In this document: in pieces, positions 9,020 to 18,059 of the stretch
Layout of the letters: each line of letters starts with the position of its first letter
How positions within the stretch are numbered: the stretch's first letter is position 1
Assembly: GCF_002207765.1 (NCBI RefSeq)
Contig: NZ_BDGJ01000003.1
Span: 1 to 48,571, forward strand
Direction: 5' to 3'
Length of the DNA: 48,571 nt
Source: Calderihabitans maritimus
GTDB lineage: Bacteria > Bacillota > KKC1 > Calderihabitantales > Calderihabitantaceae
Notes under the pieces: generated by a model
What the model saw: only the letters and a program-made list of their open reading frames with translations
The model's database searches: none
Told to the model about the DNA's origin: nothing
Translations under genes and position numbers: made by a program

Positions 9020-10490
9020 CCCCTGCCTGCCGGAGGGCAGCTAAAAGCGCTCTCGCTTTGTTTAACGTCTCCTGGTACTCCCTCTCCGGCTCGGAATCGG
9101 CTACAATCCCGGCCCCGGCCTGTACGTATGCCCTGCCCTGGTGGAGCAGGACGGTACGGATGGTGATGCAGAAATCCAGGTTTCCGTTCAGTCCCAGGTA
9201 GCCTATACCACCGGCGTAGGGCCCTCTTCTGGTCGGTTCCAGTTCCTCAATGATTTCCATGGCCCTTACTTTCGGCGCCCCCGAAACCGTCCCTGCCGGG
9301 AAGCAGGCCTTCAAAGCATCGAGAGGGGTCTTATCCTCCGCCAGCTCTCCCTGCACCGTAGAAACCAGGTGCATAACGTGCGAGTATTTCTCTACTTCCA
9401 TAAAGTCCGGCACCGTGACCGTACCGTAGCGGCTTACCCGTCCTACGTCATTCCGCCCCAGATCTACCAACATTAAGTGTTCAGCCCGCTCCTTCTCGTC
9501 GGCTTTCAGTTCCCGGGCAAGTTCTTCATCTTCTAATTCATTTTTCCCCCTCGGCCTAGTTCCGGCGATAGGACGGGTTTGAACTATTCCTTTTTCCACC
9601 CGCACTAGCATTTCCGGTGATGCTCCGACCAACTGCAGGTTTTCAAAATTTAGGAAAAACATGTAGGGAGACGGGTTAATTGCCCGCAAACTGCGGTACA
9701 GGTCAAAAATGCTGCCCTGGTAAGGCGTATCTAATCTTTGGGAAAGCACCACCTGAAAAATATCTCCGGCTCTTATGTACTCTTTAGCCTGCATGACCTT
9801 CTCGGTAAATTCCCGGCGGGAACAGTTGGAACGGTAAAAAATATCTTCCCCGCCCGTTCCGGGACTTTCTCGCAGGGAAAGAGAAGCCAAACCGCCGCTT
9901 CCTTCCAGCCTCTCTTTCACCTGTTCCACCCGCCGGCAGGCTTCTTCATAGTCCTTTTCCGGGCTGTCCGTTGGCTCAGAAAGAAAGACAATCTTCAACC
10001 GGCAGCGCACGTGGTCGTAAATTAAGACCAGGCGGGTCATGACAAAATAGCAGTCGGGAAGATAGAGGTCGTCCCGGGCCCGGTAAGGCAGCGGCTCCAG
10101 GTATCTTACCATGTCGTAGCCAAAATATCCCACGGCCCCTCCGAAGAAACGGGGGAGTCCCGGGTGATCAGTTACGGCAAAACTTTCTACAATCTGCTGC
10201 AGCTTGTCAAAAGGATTCCCGTGGGTACGGTAACTTTTTTTGCCCTTGACTATACTAATAGAACCGTTTTTGGCGCTAAAAGTCAGCCATGGATCCAGTC
10301 CGATAAATGAATAACGGGCGATGTTTTCTCCCCCCTCCACGCTTTCCAGAAGATAGCTGGGGCTTTCTCGACAAACTTTCCGGTAGATAGAGATGGGAGT
10401 CTCCATATCCACCAGGACTTCATCCCATACCGGGATCAGTTTCTCATGGCGGGACCGCTTCAGGTACTCCTGCCGGCTAGGGTTTATCAC
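8991..10490 (-). CDS. trpE: Anthranilate synthase component I
   Basis: Makes anthranilate from chorismate and ammonia. I start at GTG 10488-10490 ([14 protein letters not shown]), 6 nt after AGGAGGG. A TTG further upstream lies in the terminator U-run. It is 499 aa. The tryptophan feedback site corresponds to the [16 protein letters not shown] segment. The catalytic domain has [25 protein letters not shown] and [18 protein letters not shown]. It is the first gene of trpEGDCFBA and lies downstream of a TRAP-type array and attenuator. Confidence 0.97.
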   Translation of the reverse strand: MINPSRQEYLKRSRHEKLIPVWDEVLVDMETPISIYRKVCRESPSYLLESVEGGENIARYSFIGLDPWLTFSAKNGSISIVKGKKSYRTHGNPFDKLQQIVESFAVTDHPGLPRFFGGAVGYFGYDMVRYLEPLPYRARDDLYLPDCYFVMTRLVLIYDHVRCRLKIVFLSEPTDSPEKDYEEACRRVEQVKERLEGSGGLASLSLRESPGTGGEDIFYRSNCSRREFTEKVMQAKEYIRAGDIFQVVLSQRLDTPYQGSIFDLYRSLRAINPSPYMFFLNFENLQLVGASPEMLVRVEKGIVQTRPIAGTRPRGKNELEDEELARELKADEKERAEHLMLVDLGRNDVGRVSRYGTVTVPDFMEVEKYSHVMHLVSTVQGELAEDKTPLDALKACFPAGTVSGAPKVRAMEIIEELEPTRRGPYAGGIGYLGLNGNLDFCITIRTVLLHQGRAYVQAGAGIVADSEPEREYQETLNKARALLAALRQAGGEPVAVGDR

Positions 10491-10514
10491 TTTTATCCCT
10501 CCTGTTTGCAACTT

Positions 10515-10549
10515 AAAAAACAAAAACCAGCACTCAGTGAGTGCTGGTT
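10515..10549 (-). terminator. trp operon attenuator
   Basis: A 10-bp stem (AACCAGCACT/AGTGCTGGTT with a 5-nt loop) is followed on the minus strand by TTTTTGTTTTTT. It sits between the (G/U)AG array and trpE. An upstream GCTGG near 10575-10579 can pair with CCAGC of the terminator to form a competing antiterminator, as in the Bacillus trp leader. Confidence 0.9.
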
Positions 10550-10569
10550 GTAGCCTTTAAACAAACGTA

Positions 10570-10620
10570 CTCCAGCCCTCATCTCAGCTCTCCTAAACTC
10601 AACTAAACTCGCCTCGTCTC
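10570..10620 (-). promoter_or_regulatory. TRAP-binding (G/U)AG array in the trpE leader
   Basis: Ten GAG/UAG triplets occur on the minus strand. Nine are phased exactly every 5 nt (10578-10620), the tenth is at 10570-10572 after an 8-nt step. This is the signature of the 11-subunit tryptophan-activated RNA-binding protein (MtrB/TRAP). Binding would break the antiterminator and let the terminator at 10515-10549 form. No mtrB gene is in the window. Confidence 0.88.
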
Positions 10621-10703
10621 TAAATGTTATATTTGGTTGTTCAGGAACTACCCTTACCTAAGCTCTCCTGCTCCTCTTAAGGCTAACCACAACTGTTGAT
10701 TGT

Positions 10704-10732
10704 ATAATACTACTTCCACCTCTCCCTGTCAA
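10704..10732 (-). promoter_or_regulatory. trp operon promoter
   Basis: Minus strand TTGACA (10727-10732), a 17-nt spacer and TATTAT (10704-10709) form a near-consensus sigma-A promoter. Its leader runs about 205 nt to trpE and contains the TRAP array and attenuator. Confidence 0.9.
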
Positions 10733-10757
10733 GAATTTTTAGTTTTTACCGGAAAAA

Positions 10758-11636
10758 TCATCTCAGGCATTTGCCCGGCGCATCAAGTACCCGGGTACGC
10801 AAAAATTGCCCCAGGATGTCCACCAGCGCAATCAGGATGAGGATAGCCAAAATAAGCGTCATTACCTCGTTATACCGGAAAAGCTTCATGCTGATCATGA
10901 GCTGAGTTCCAATACCTCCGGCTCCGACAAAGCCTAATACAGTTGCCGCCCGCATGTTACATTCCCAACGAAAGAGGGTGTAGGAAAGAAATACAGGAAG
11001 GCTGAGAGGTAGCCTAGCAAAAAATAACACCTGCATTTCCGTGGCACCGGTAGAACGTACCATTTCTACCAAACGTTGATCTACACTCTCGAACATTTCA
11101 GCGTAAAGCTTTCCCAGGATGCCGGTACTATGAACCGCCAGTGCCAGTACACCTGGAAGTGGACCTAATCCTACTGCGGTCACAAAAATCAGTGCCCAGA
11201 CCAGTTCCGGAATGCCTCGAAAAAGATTAAGAAAAGCTCTGGCAAGGTAATATAGGCTCCAACGCAAAACCCACCTCGCCGTCCCCAGCCGTTCCCGCGA
11301 AAATTCTTCACCGCGTTGCCTGACCGCCAGCAGTGACAAAGGAAAAGCAACGAGCACAGCCAAGGCAGTACCAACCAGAGATATTTCAATCGTTTCCACC
11401 ATTAAGCCAAAGATAGTTCTTAGAAATTTAACATTAGTTTCAGGTGGCCATAGCCCGCGCACAAAGCGGGTAACCGCCTCGGCATTGCCAGCCTGAAAAA
11501 GGGTTGTTAAAGAAAACTCGGTTTCCCTTGCGCTAACACCCAGGACAACCAATATAATAACTACAACTGCCAAATTTGTGGGACTAAATTTTGGTTTCAG
11601 CGGACTGTTGAGCTCCAATTCCTTTACACCGGACAT
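10758..11636 (-). CDS. phnE: Phosphonate/phosphite ABC transporter permease
   Basis: Membrane subunit of a PhnCDE-type importer. I start at the ATG at 11634-11636 (MSGVKELELNSPLKPKF), 9 nt after AGGAGG; a longer frame to 11747 is mostly antisense overlap with phnC. There are about six membrane segments. The cytoplasmic loop EMFESVDQRLVEMVRSTGATEMQVLFFARLP, shown here only in part, holds the EAA motif that docks on the ATPase. It overlaps phnC by 53 nt, an unusually long overlap. No C-P lyase genes accompany it, so the substrate could be phosphonate, phosphite or another oxyanion. Confidence 0.9.
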   Translation of the reverse strand: MSGVKELELNSPLKPKFSPTNLAVVVIILVVLGVSARETEFSLTTLFQAGNAEAVTRFVRGLWPPETNVKFLRTIFGLMVETIEISLVGTALAVLVAFPLSLLAVRQRGEEFSRERLGTARWVLRWSLYYLARAFLNLFRGIPELVWALIFVTAVGLGPLPGVLALAVHSTGILGKLYAEMFESVDQRLVEMVRSTGATEMQVLFFARLPLSLPVFLSYTLFRWECNMRAATVLGFVGAGGIGTQLMISMKLFRYNEVMTLILAILILIALVDILGQFLRTRVLDAPGKCLR

Positions 11637-12381
11637 GGTCGAAATCCTCCTGATAAAGGTCAATTGCTCTGATTCCACCAGGGTCTCCATCATAAATGAG
11701 ACGGCCGTGCGAAAAAACCAGCAACCGGGAACAATACCGCAAAGCAAAGTCTATCTGATGCAGGCTCACCAGAATAGTTGTACCTCGTTCGCTGTTAAGG
11801 CGGCGCAATGTTTCCATCACCTTAATGGCTGTACCCGGGTCCACCGACGCAATCGGTTCATCCGCCAGCACCAGCTGAGGTTTAGAAATAATGGCCCTTG
11901 CAACCGCTACTCTCTGCTGCTGGCCTCCTGAAAGTTCATCGGCCCGGGAGTACATTTTATCTTCAATCCCCAGTTCTCGCAGAACCGCAAAAACTTCTTC
12001 TCGTTCTTCCTTCCTTAAATAAAAAAACAGTCGAACAGTTTGCGCCAACGATAACGAACCACCAGAACCCATTAAAACGTTATACACCACCGGCAGGGAA
12101 GGGACGACATTATGCTGCTGGTAGATCACTGCCAACTTGCGACGTAGTTCCCGCAGGGCATTTAAGGATATCTCACTCATCGTGCGGCCCAGAATCTTTA
12201 AGCGGCCGCTGGTAGGGTGCAAAGCCCCATTAATTAAGCGGAAAAGGGTGGTTTTCCCAGCACCACTGGGCCCCAAAATACCTACCATTTCCCCTTCTTC
12301 AATCTTTAGATTTACATCCCGCAACCCGTATACCCCACCTGGGTATATTTTGGTTAAATTTCGTGCCTCAACAGCGATCAA
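11584..12381 (-). CDS. phnC: Phosphonate/phosphite ABC transporter ATPase
   Basis: ATP-binding subunit, 265 aa. It has Walker A LGPSGAGKTT (about residue 37), a Q-loop IYQQHNVVPSLPV, the ABC signature LSGGQQQRVAVARA, Walker B LVLADEPIASVDP, and the H-loop in LVSLHQIDFA. QQHNVV and ADEPIASVDP are typical of PhnC. It lies 18 nt after phnD and runs into phnE. Confidence 0.92.
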   Translation of the reverse strand: MIAVEARNLTKIYPGGVYGLRDVNLKIEEGEMVGILGPSGAGKTTLFRLINGALHPTSGRLKILGRTMSEISLNALRELRRKLAVIYQQHNVVPSLPVVYNVLMGSGGSLSLAQTVRLFFYLRKEEREEVFAVLRELGIEDKMYSRADELSGGQQQRVAVARAIISKPQLVLADEPIASVDPGTAIKVMETLRRLNSERGTTILVSLHQIDFALRYCSRLLVFSHGRLIYDGDPGGIRAIDLYQEDFDHVRCKGIGAQQSAETKI

Positions 12382-12399
12382 CCGCTCTGCACCTCCGGT

Positions 12400-13299
12400 C
12401 TATTTACGCAACAGACCCAGCCGCTGAGCTTCTTCTTCGATATACAAGTAGTCCGCATCGCTAACCCTGGCATAACCCTCGGCCCGCATCAGCTTCAATA
12501 ACTCCGGGTCGTCCATGTCTAGAAAGGCCTGCGTAATGCGCTCCACCAAGTCTTTATCCAGCCCTACTCTTACCACCCAGGGATAACCTTCGATGGGGTC
12601 CGAACGGGCAATAATTTTCACTTTGTCCGGATCAATTACACCTTGCTCCACCAGAGTATAAAAAATACGGTCCTCGACTCCCCCAGCATCTACAGTCTGG
12701 TTTTGTACAGCTAGCGCCGTAGCGTCGTGCCCGCCGGTGTATATAACTTGTTTCAAATCTTCCGGGACTTTGATTCCCGCCCGGTCAAGCATGATGCGCG
12801 GATATAAGGAACCGGAAGTTGAATTAATATCGCCGAAAGCAAAAGTCTTGCCCTTCAAGTCGGCAACCGTTTCCACCGGGCTGTTTGCCGGTGCTATAAT
12901 CAGACTATGGTATTTGGTAGTGTGCGAATAACGGTCAATTTCTGTAACACTGGGATAGATTTCTGCTCTTTGCTTAGCCTGAACGTAAGTAAGGCCTCCA
13001 AAATAAGCAACATCCAACTTGCCGCTGGCCATGGCTTCCACTACAGCGGTATAATCCACAGCCACAAAAAGCTCGACAGGCATATTCAGCTTTTCGGAAA
13101 GATATTTCCGAAACGGTTCATACTGTGCCTTTACTTTGTCCGGGGACTGGTTGGGAATAAGTCCTACTCTCAATTTTGTCTCCTGTGCCTGACCGCTACA
13201 CCCCGCGGCAAAGAAAAAGACCAAGCTGAGAAGAACTACAGGAAGGAGTATTCTGTGAACAATATTTAAAACCCGGTAATTAGTAAATAATGCAAACAA
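12400..13299 (-). CDS. phnD: Phosphonate/phosphite-binding lipoprotein
   Basis: Solute-binding subunit of the PhnCDE importer, anchored outside the membrane. It starts at TTG 13297-13299 behind GGGAGGGGG. A hydrophobic segment (about residues 17-33) ends in a lipobox FAAGC with lipidated C34. The mature part has LRVGLIPNQSPDKV near the start, then VAYFGGLTYVQA and GDINSTSGSLYPR, typical of the PhnD/PtxB/HtxB family. It is 299 aa. It is first in phnDCE; a promoter may lie in the AT-rich stretch 13330-13480. Confidence 0.9.
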   Translation of the reverse strand: MFALFTNYRVLNIVHRILLPVVLLSLVFFFAAGCSGQAQETKLRVGLIPNQSPDKVKAQYEPFRKYLSEKLNMPVELFVAVDYTAVVEAMASGKLDVAYFGGLTYVQAKQRAEIYPSVTEIDRYSHTTKYHSLIIAPANSPVETVADLKGKTFAFGDINSTSGSLYPRIMLDRAGIKVPEDLKQVIYTGGHDATALAVQNQTVDAGGVEDRIFYTLVEQGVIDPDKVKIIARSDPIEGYPWVVRVGLDKDLVERITQAFLDMDDPELLKLMRAEGYARVSDADYLYIEEEAQRLGLLRK

Positions 13300-13508
13300 T
13301 GCTCATCCCCCTCCCATTGTCTTACCTACCCAGAAAACCGGGCCATCCAGCCAACAGCTAACATAAATAATCTTATATTAGTAATATTTATTTGTCCAAT
13401 CAAAGATTTTGATAGCTTTTTTATGTTGGTGTCAAATATTTTAATGGCTTCGTAAACGAGGTTACTCAACAACAAAACAACTATTGACCCATCCTTCAAG
13501 TATAAGGC

Positions 13509-13547
13509 AAAAAAAAGCGGCACCGAATGAATAAGACGCGGTACCGC
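13509..13547 (-). terminator. Terminator after the iron transporter operon
   Basis: On the minus strand GCGGTACC and GGTGCCGC form an 8-bp stem (one G-T pair) with a 15-nt loop, followed by TTTTTTTT. It lies just after the stop of the ATPase gene at 13565 and separates it from phnD. Confidence 0.8.
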
Positions 13548-13564
13548 GAACGGTCGGATAGTAG

Positions 13565-14629
13565 TTAAAGCGGGTATACTACCGGTTTACCTATTACCAG
13601 TATTTCGACCTGGCAGCCCGGTTCAAAAGCCCGGTCCGGCCTTAAGCGGCAGGAAAGCTGTATTCCGGATGGAAGCTGAACCTGGACTAGCTGGTGGTGG
13701 CCAAAGTACTCACACGATATGACCCTGGCTTTGCCCCCTTTAACCGGACGTAGTTCCAGATTCTCCGGTCGAATCATTACCTCCACCGGGCCTTCCCCAT
13801 CTTCGGACACATCGGCTTTTACCAGACCGGCCCGTTCAAAATCAAACACTCCCAGCTCACAGTAGACCTTTCCGCCTCTGATTTCTCCCCTAAGGAAGTT
13901 TGCTTCCCCTACCAGGGTGGCTACCTCTCGAGTTGAAGGACGAGAATACACCTCATAGGGAGAACCGTGCTGCAACACTTTTCCCTCCCACATAACCACC
14001 AGCCGGTCCGCAAGGCTTAAAGCTTCCTCCTGATCATGGGTAACAAAAATTGCCGATGCTTTCTCTTCCTTCAAAATGCGTCGGATATCTGAACGCAGCC
14101 TCCTGCGTAGCCCGGCGTCCAAATTGGAAAAGGGCTCGTCAAAAAGAATTACCTCCGGTCGGGGCGCCAGAGCCCTGGCCACAGCCACACGCTGCTGCTG
14201 GCCACCGGAAAGTTCATGCGGCATACGGGATCCCAGACCGTCAAGACCCACCAATTTCAGGACTTCCTCAACCCTGGCCCGCGAGGAGTTCCGCAATCCG
14301 TAACTCACGTTCTGTTCTACCGTCATGTGGGGAAACAGGGCATAATCCTGAAAGACAATTCCAATGTTCCTTGCTTCCGGAGGGACATGACAATGTTTGC
14401 TGGACAACACTCTCTTACCCGTCCTGATTATTCCTTCGTCCACTCTCTCCAGCCCGGCAATCATCCGCAAAACAGTAGTCTTACCGCACCCGCTGGGGCC
14501 CAGCAGGCAGAGAATTTCCCCCCTGCGCAAAGTTAAATCTATACTGTCCACAGCGCAAAAATGTCCAAAGTATTTCGTTATCTCGTGACACCGGATAGCA
14601 AAATCTCCCACTGGCGCTCCCCTATCCAA
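13565..14629 (-). CDS. fbpC: Iron(III) ABC transporter ATPase
   Basis: ATPase of a ferric-ion importer, about 354 aa from TTG 14627-14629, which follows AAAGGAG by 8 nt. A longer frame to 14755 overlaps the permease gene and is unlikely. The nucleotide-binding domain has LLGPSGCGKTT, FQDYALFPHM, LSGGQQQRVAVARALA and VILFDEPFSNLD. A C-terminal TOBE-like regulatory domain (about 240-354) is present, as in FbpC/PotA-type ATPases. It is the last gene of a three-gene operon, with its own terminator. Confidence 0.9.
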   Translation of the reverse strand: MDRGAPVGDFAIRCHEITKYFGHFCAVDSIDLTLRRGEILCLLGPSGCGKTTVLRMIAGLERVDEGIIRTGKRVLSSKHCHVPPEARNIGIVFQDYALFPHMTVEQNVSYGLRNSSRARVEEVLKLVGLDGLGSRMPHELSGGQQQRVAVARALAPRPEVILFDEPFSNLDAGLRRRLRSDIRRILKEEKASAIFVTHDQEEALSLADRLVVMWEGKVLQHGSPYEVYSRPSTREVATLVGEANFLRGEIRGGKVYCELGVFDFERAGLVKADVSEDGEGPVEVMIRPENLELRPVKGGKARVISCEYFGHHQLVQVQLPSGIQLSCRLRPDRAFEPGCQVEILVIGKPVVYPL

Positions 14630-14643
14630 TGCAACATCTCCTT

Positions 14644-16221
14644 TCAGCGATCTATGCGTTTTAGCAGGCCAGTAACGGATAGCAAGGAAACCAGAACTAG
14701 CAGGAGCGAAGGCAAGGCAGCCCGGGCATAAAAACCTTCTTCCATGGCCCCCCATACAACGGTAGCCAGGGTTTGAAACCCTGTAGGGCCCAATATCATG
14801 GTTATCGGTAATTCTTTCATTACCGACAGGAAGACAATAATCATTCCCCCAAAAAATCCCGAACGCATCAAAGGCCAGGTAATGGTTGCCATTACTTCCA
14901 TGCTGCTACGTCCAAGGCTTCTGGCCGCTTCCTCAATTCTCGGGTTGATCCGCAACAAAGAAGCACGGATTGCACCGCCTGCTTGAGGCAAAAACTGGAC
15001 CATATATGCAAATACCAGGAGGGTCATTGTCTGGTATAAAGGCCGGGCGTATTTTATCCCGAAGAAAACCAAGGCAAGTGCTATGGCAACTCCGGGCTGT
15101 CCATAGCCGATGTAGGTTAGACGTTCCAGGGCATGGCTGAGCTTGCCGGGCTTGCGTACAGATAATAGCATTACTGGTAACGCTGCTACAGCAGTAACTA
15201 CTGCAGCTACGGCTGAGATATAAAAGGAGTTCCAGACCGGTTTCAAAAGCAAACGCAAACTTTCTCCTGCTGCCACACCGCGAACTAACCAGTATGCAAT
15301 AGTTAATACCGGGATAACCAGAGAAAAAAACACAATTCCCCCGCAGAACAAGAGTGCCGGCCAGCGCCAAGCACCCAACGCAACCCGGGGAGGATAACGA
15401 CGGGCCCCGCTATCGGTTCGATAATACTTGGCCCTCGACCTGACCCGCATTTCGGCATACAGAATTATAATGCTCAACAACACCAAAATAAGGCCCAACG
15501 CCGCCGCGTAACTCCGGTTGAAAGCAGCCTGATACTGAGTATAAATGGCGCGGGTAAAGGTATTGTACTGCAGCATGGAAACTGCACCGAAATCACTCAG
15601 AGTATACAAAGCCACCAACAAACCACCCGCCGCTAAAGCCGGGCGCAATTGGGGAAACGTTATCCGCCAGAAAGTAGACCAGCGGTCATGTTCCAGGGTT
15701 TGCGATACTTCCTCCAGTGCAGGGTCAATGTTCTGCAGTGCTTCTCGAACATTTAAAAAAAGATAAGGATAAGTTAACAAGGTCAGAACTAAGAAGGCCC
15801 CGGGAAAGCCGTAGATATCCGGCAAACGCTGTATGCCCAAAGGCCCTTCCAGCATTTGTTGTACCATACCCTTTGGCCCCAGCGCTCCGACAAAAGTGTA
15901 CGCACCGACGTAACTGGGGATAACCAGCGGAAGCGTGGCGAGTACTGTCCAGAGCCTCTGAAAAGGTAAATCGGTACGGGTAGTCAACCAGGCCAGAGGT
16001 AAAGCAACAGCCACCGCAGCTACGGTTACGGACACAACTAGAACTGTGGTGTTCAGAATGAGTTTCCAGGTTTGAGGTCTAACAATTTGTTCCCAAACTC
16101 CCGGTCCAGCCTCCAGTGTCCTTATTAAAAGATACGCTAAAGGTAAACAGAGGCTCCCCGCTACCAATATAGCGGGGAACCAGAGCAAATTGAAATGCCG
16201 GTGACCGTAGACTTTCATCAC
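14644..16221 (-). CDS. fbpB: Iron(III) ABC transporter permease (fused two-domain)
   Basis: 525 aa with about twelve membrane segments and two copies of the binding-protein-dependent permease domain, typical of FbpB/SfuB. Each half has an EAA-type loop: EEVSQTLEHDRWSTFWRITFP near residue 185 (cited in part) and EEAARSLGRSSMEVM near 430. Translation starts GTG-ATG at 16216-16221, immediately after the stop of the binding-protein gene at 16222. Confidence 0.9.
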   Translation of the reverse strand: MMKVYGHRHFNLLWFPAILVAGSLCLPLAYLLIRTLEAGPGVWEQIVRPQTWKLILNTTVLVVSVTVAAVAVALPLAWLTTRTDLPFQRLWTVLATLPLVIPSYVGAYTFVGALGPKGMVQQMLEGPLGIQRLPDIYGFPGAFLVLTLLTYPYLFLNVREALQNIDPALEEVSQTLEHDRWSTFWRITFPQLRPALAAGGLLVALYTLSDFGAVSMLQYNTFTRAIYTQYQAAFNRSYAAALGLILVLLSIIILYAEMRVRSRAKYYRTDSGARRYPPRVALGAWRWPALLFCGGIVFFSLVIPVLTIAYWLVRGVAAGESLRLLLKPVWNSFYISAVAAVVTAVAALPVMLLSVRKPGKLSHALERLTYIGYGQPGVAIALALVFFGIKYARPLYQTMTLLVFAYMVQFLPQAGGAIRASLLRINPRIEEAARSLGRSSMEVMATITWPLMRSGFFGGMIIVFLSVMKELPITMILGPTGFQTLATVVWGAMEEGFYARAALPSLLLVLVSLLSVTGLLKRIDR

Positions 16222-17319
16222 TTAATCGAGAACTCCCGTCTCCTGCAACAATTTCAGGGTGTTTTCGAGGTCGGACAGGTCACCCAGGTCAATATCGGGC
16301 GTTTCTATTTCCGACAGCGGGACCAGATCCGGGTGGATCTTAATTCCCTCCACTAAGGGATATTCGTAAGTCTCATCGGCAAAATATTGTTGAGCTTCAT
16401 CGGAAAGCAGGTACGTTATTAATTTCTCTGCCAAATCCTTCTGCTTCGACGATTTCAATATTCCCGCTCCCGCTACATTAATTAAGGCTCCAGGGTCGCC
16501 ACCTTTGAGATAATAATTTTTGGCCGGGAATTCATCGCCGTACTCTTTCTTCAGTCGGAAAAGATAGTAGTGATTTACAAAGCCGACATCAATTTCGCCT
16601 TTCCCGACTGCTTCTACAATCGGAGTGTTTTTAGGGTAGACACGAGGCTCATTAGCCAGTATCCCCTTCAGCCATTCCCGAGTTGCCTCCTCGCCCAGAC
16701 TGACCCGCATTGCCGTAACGAAGGCCTGGAATGAACCGTTGGTGGGCGCCCAACCGATACGGCCCTTCCACTTGGGATCCGTAAACTCCAAAATGGAATC
16801 GGGGAGGTCTTTCTCCTCTAATTTATCAGTGTTATAAACGACTACTCGCGCGCGGCCCGATATGCCTACCCATTCTCCTTCAGGAGACCTGAAACGCGGT
16901 TCTACTCTCTCCAAAATACCGGCAGGTAGCTCGGCAAAAAGCCCCTGTTGGGCCACCGCTCCCAGAGCACCCGCATCTTGTGCCAAGAACACATCAGCGG
17001 GACTGTTTTCTCCTTCCTCCAAAATAGTCGCTGCCAGCTCGGCGGTCTTTCCATACCGCACCTGTACCTTTATTCCGGTCTTTTCTTCAAAGCGCTTGAA
17101 TAGCGGTCCTACAAGTTCTTCACTTCTTCCGGAATACACGGTAACACTTTTCTCCTCAACCGGCTGCCGGTCAGAAGTTTGCTGCTCAGTAACCTTTCCT
17201 TCTTCCTTCGGCTGCTGAGAACCGCAACCTGCCAGGATGACAGCTAAAACCAGTAGCATGCTGAGCATAACAATCTGCCCGTATCTCTTTCGCCAAGCTT
17301 TTAGAGCCATAAATTGCAT
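16222..17319 (-). CDS. fbpA: Iron(III)-binding ABC transporter lipoprotein
   Basis: Extracytoplasmic ferric-ion-binding protein. I start at ATG 17317-17319 (MQFMALKAWRKR), 8 nt after GGGAG. A signal segment ends in the lipobox ILAGC. The mature protein begins with VTVYSGRSEELVGPL, and a paired tyrosine motif VNHYYLFRLKKEY resembles the dityrosine iron site of FbpA/FutA proteins. The length fits. Two Fur-like boxes upstream support iron as the substrate. Confidence 0.9.
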   Translation of the reverse strand: MQFMALKAWRKRYGQIVMLSMLLVLAVILAGCGSQQPKEEGKVTEQQTSDRQPVEEKSVTVYSGRSEELVGPLFKRFEEKTGIKVQVRYGKTAELAATILEEGENSPADVFLAQDAGALGAVAQQGLFAELPAGILERVEPRFRSPEGEWVGISGRARVVVYNTDKLEEKDLPDSILEFTDPKWKGRIGWAPTNGSFQAFVTAMRVSLGEEATREWLKGILANEPRVYPKNTPIVEAVGKGEIDVGFVNHYYLFRLKKEYGDEFPAKNYYLKGGDPGALINVAGAGILKSSKQKDLAEKLITYLLSDEAQQYFADETYEYPLVEGIKIHPDLVPLSEIETPDIDLGDLSDLENTLKLLQETGVLD

Positions 17320-17358
17320 CTTCCTTTCTCCCATCGTAATTGGTATTAGATGATCATT

Positions 17359-17379
17359 TGCTAATGGATTTCATTATCA
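17359..17379 (-). promoter_or_regulatory. Second Fur-like box upstream of fbpA
   Basis: TGATAATGAAATCCATTAGCA on the minus strand keeps the TGATAATGA half of the Fur consensus and a weaker second half. It lies about 40 nt before the fbpA start. Confidence 0.5.
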
Positions 17380-17462
17380 ATGTTTATGTAAAGTGGTATT
17401 TTTTCACCCCTTCTATTGTCTCACCTCCCCGTCTTTATGTGGCCAAGACAATTATCGTATTT

Positions 17463-17511
17463 GTAAATGAAATTCATTCTCATTGTATAGCTATTAATAC
17501 ATCCCATGCAA
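17463..17511 (-). promoter_or_regulatory. fbpABC promoter with overlapping Fur box
   Basis: Minus strand TTGCAT (17506-17511), a 16-nt spacer and TATACA (17484-17489) form a plausible promoter. It is followed at once by ATGAGAATGAATTTCATTTAC (17463-17483, 21 nt as + coordinates; core GAATGAATTTCATT), a close match to a Fur box over the start site. Iron-replete repression is expected. The rest of 17335-17702 holds no gene I can support; an ATTGTCT/AGACAAT pair lies at 17414-17456. Confidence 0.75.
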
Positions 17512-17702
17512 CATTGGATACCGATCAAATTTTGTCTTTTCAGCAAACTAACACTCATATACACTGTATTCCACTGTATTCCGTCCGTTTTCAACAATTT
17601 TCTGCCAGCCAGGGGATGGGGTTTCTCGAACTACAGCGGTAGAGGGCCTGAATAAAGGGCTATGTATCATCCGACTTGAAGTTGACATAGGACCTGTTAT
17701 TA

Positions 17703-18041
17703 CTACTTCAAGTCTTTTAGTAGCTCTTCTGCCATTTCTTTATCGTCCCGGCTAACCCGGATTTCAACAGGTCCAAGTAGCGGGTTAAATCCCGACCCAA
17801 AACGGCCCAATGCAAACAGGTCCTGTAATCTTTCACCTTTTGCAAAATATCGAATTCCAGCGCCCTCTAAAATGGACTTGGCAATCATAATGACGGCCGG
17901 ATTTTCTGATTTTAAGACGGTAACCAGATCTACATACTCTAACTCCGGCTCCGGTGGTAGTTCTTCTACCAAGGCAACTTGGCAATCAGGACATTCTTTA
18001 ACTCCCTCTACATATTCATACTTGCATTTGGGGCAAAACAC
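17703..18041 (-). CDS. Zinc-ribbon protein with DUF2007 domain
   Basis: 112 aa. The N-terminus MFCPKCKYEYVEGVKECPDC has two CxxC pairs of a zinc ribbon. Residues about 35-110 match DUF2007, a small alpha-beta domain called a putative signal-transducing or regulatory domain (VDLVTVLKSENPAVIMIAKS, PVEIRVSRDD). No enzyme activity is known. It follows a DUF1992 gene by 18 nt and probably shares its transcript. Confidence 0.75.
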   Translation of the reverse strand: MFCPKCKYEYVEGVKECPDCQVALVEELPPEPELEYVDLVTVLKSENPAVIMIAKSILEGAGIRYFAKGERLQDLFALGRFGSGFNPLLGPVEIRVSRDDKEMAEELLKDLK

Positions 18042-18059
18042 ATTAAATCTTCCTTTCCT

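Noticed and set aside
13326-13523. 65-codon frame upstream of phnD
   Set aside because: Its start lies in the terminator, it has no ribosome site, and it overlaps likely promoter sequence.
13509-13560. GCGGTACCGCG resembles the T-box core
   Set aside because: The 200-nt specifier leader a T-box needs would lie inside the ATPase gene, and the element ends an operon. It is an ordinary terminator.
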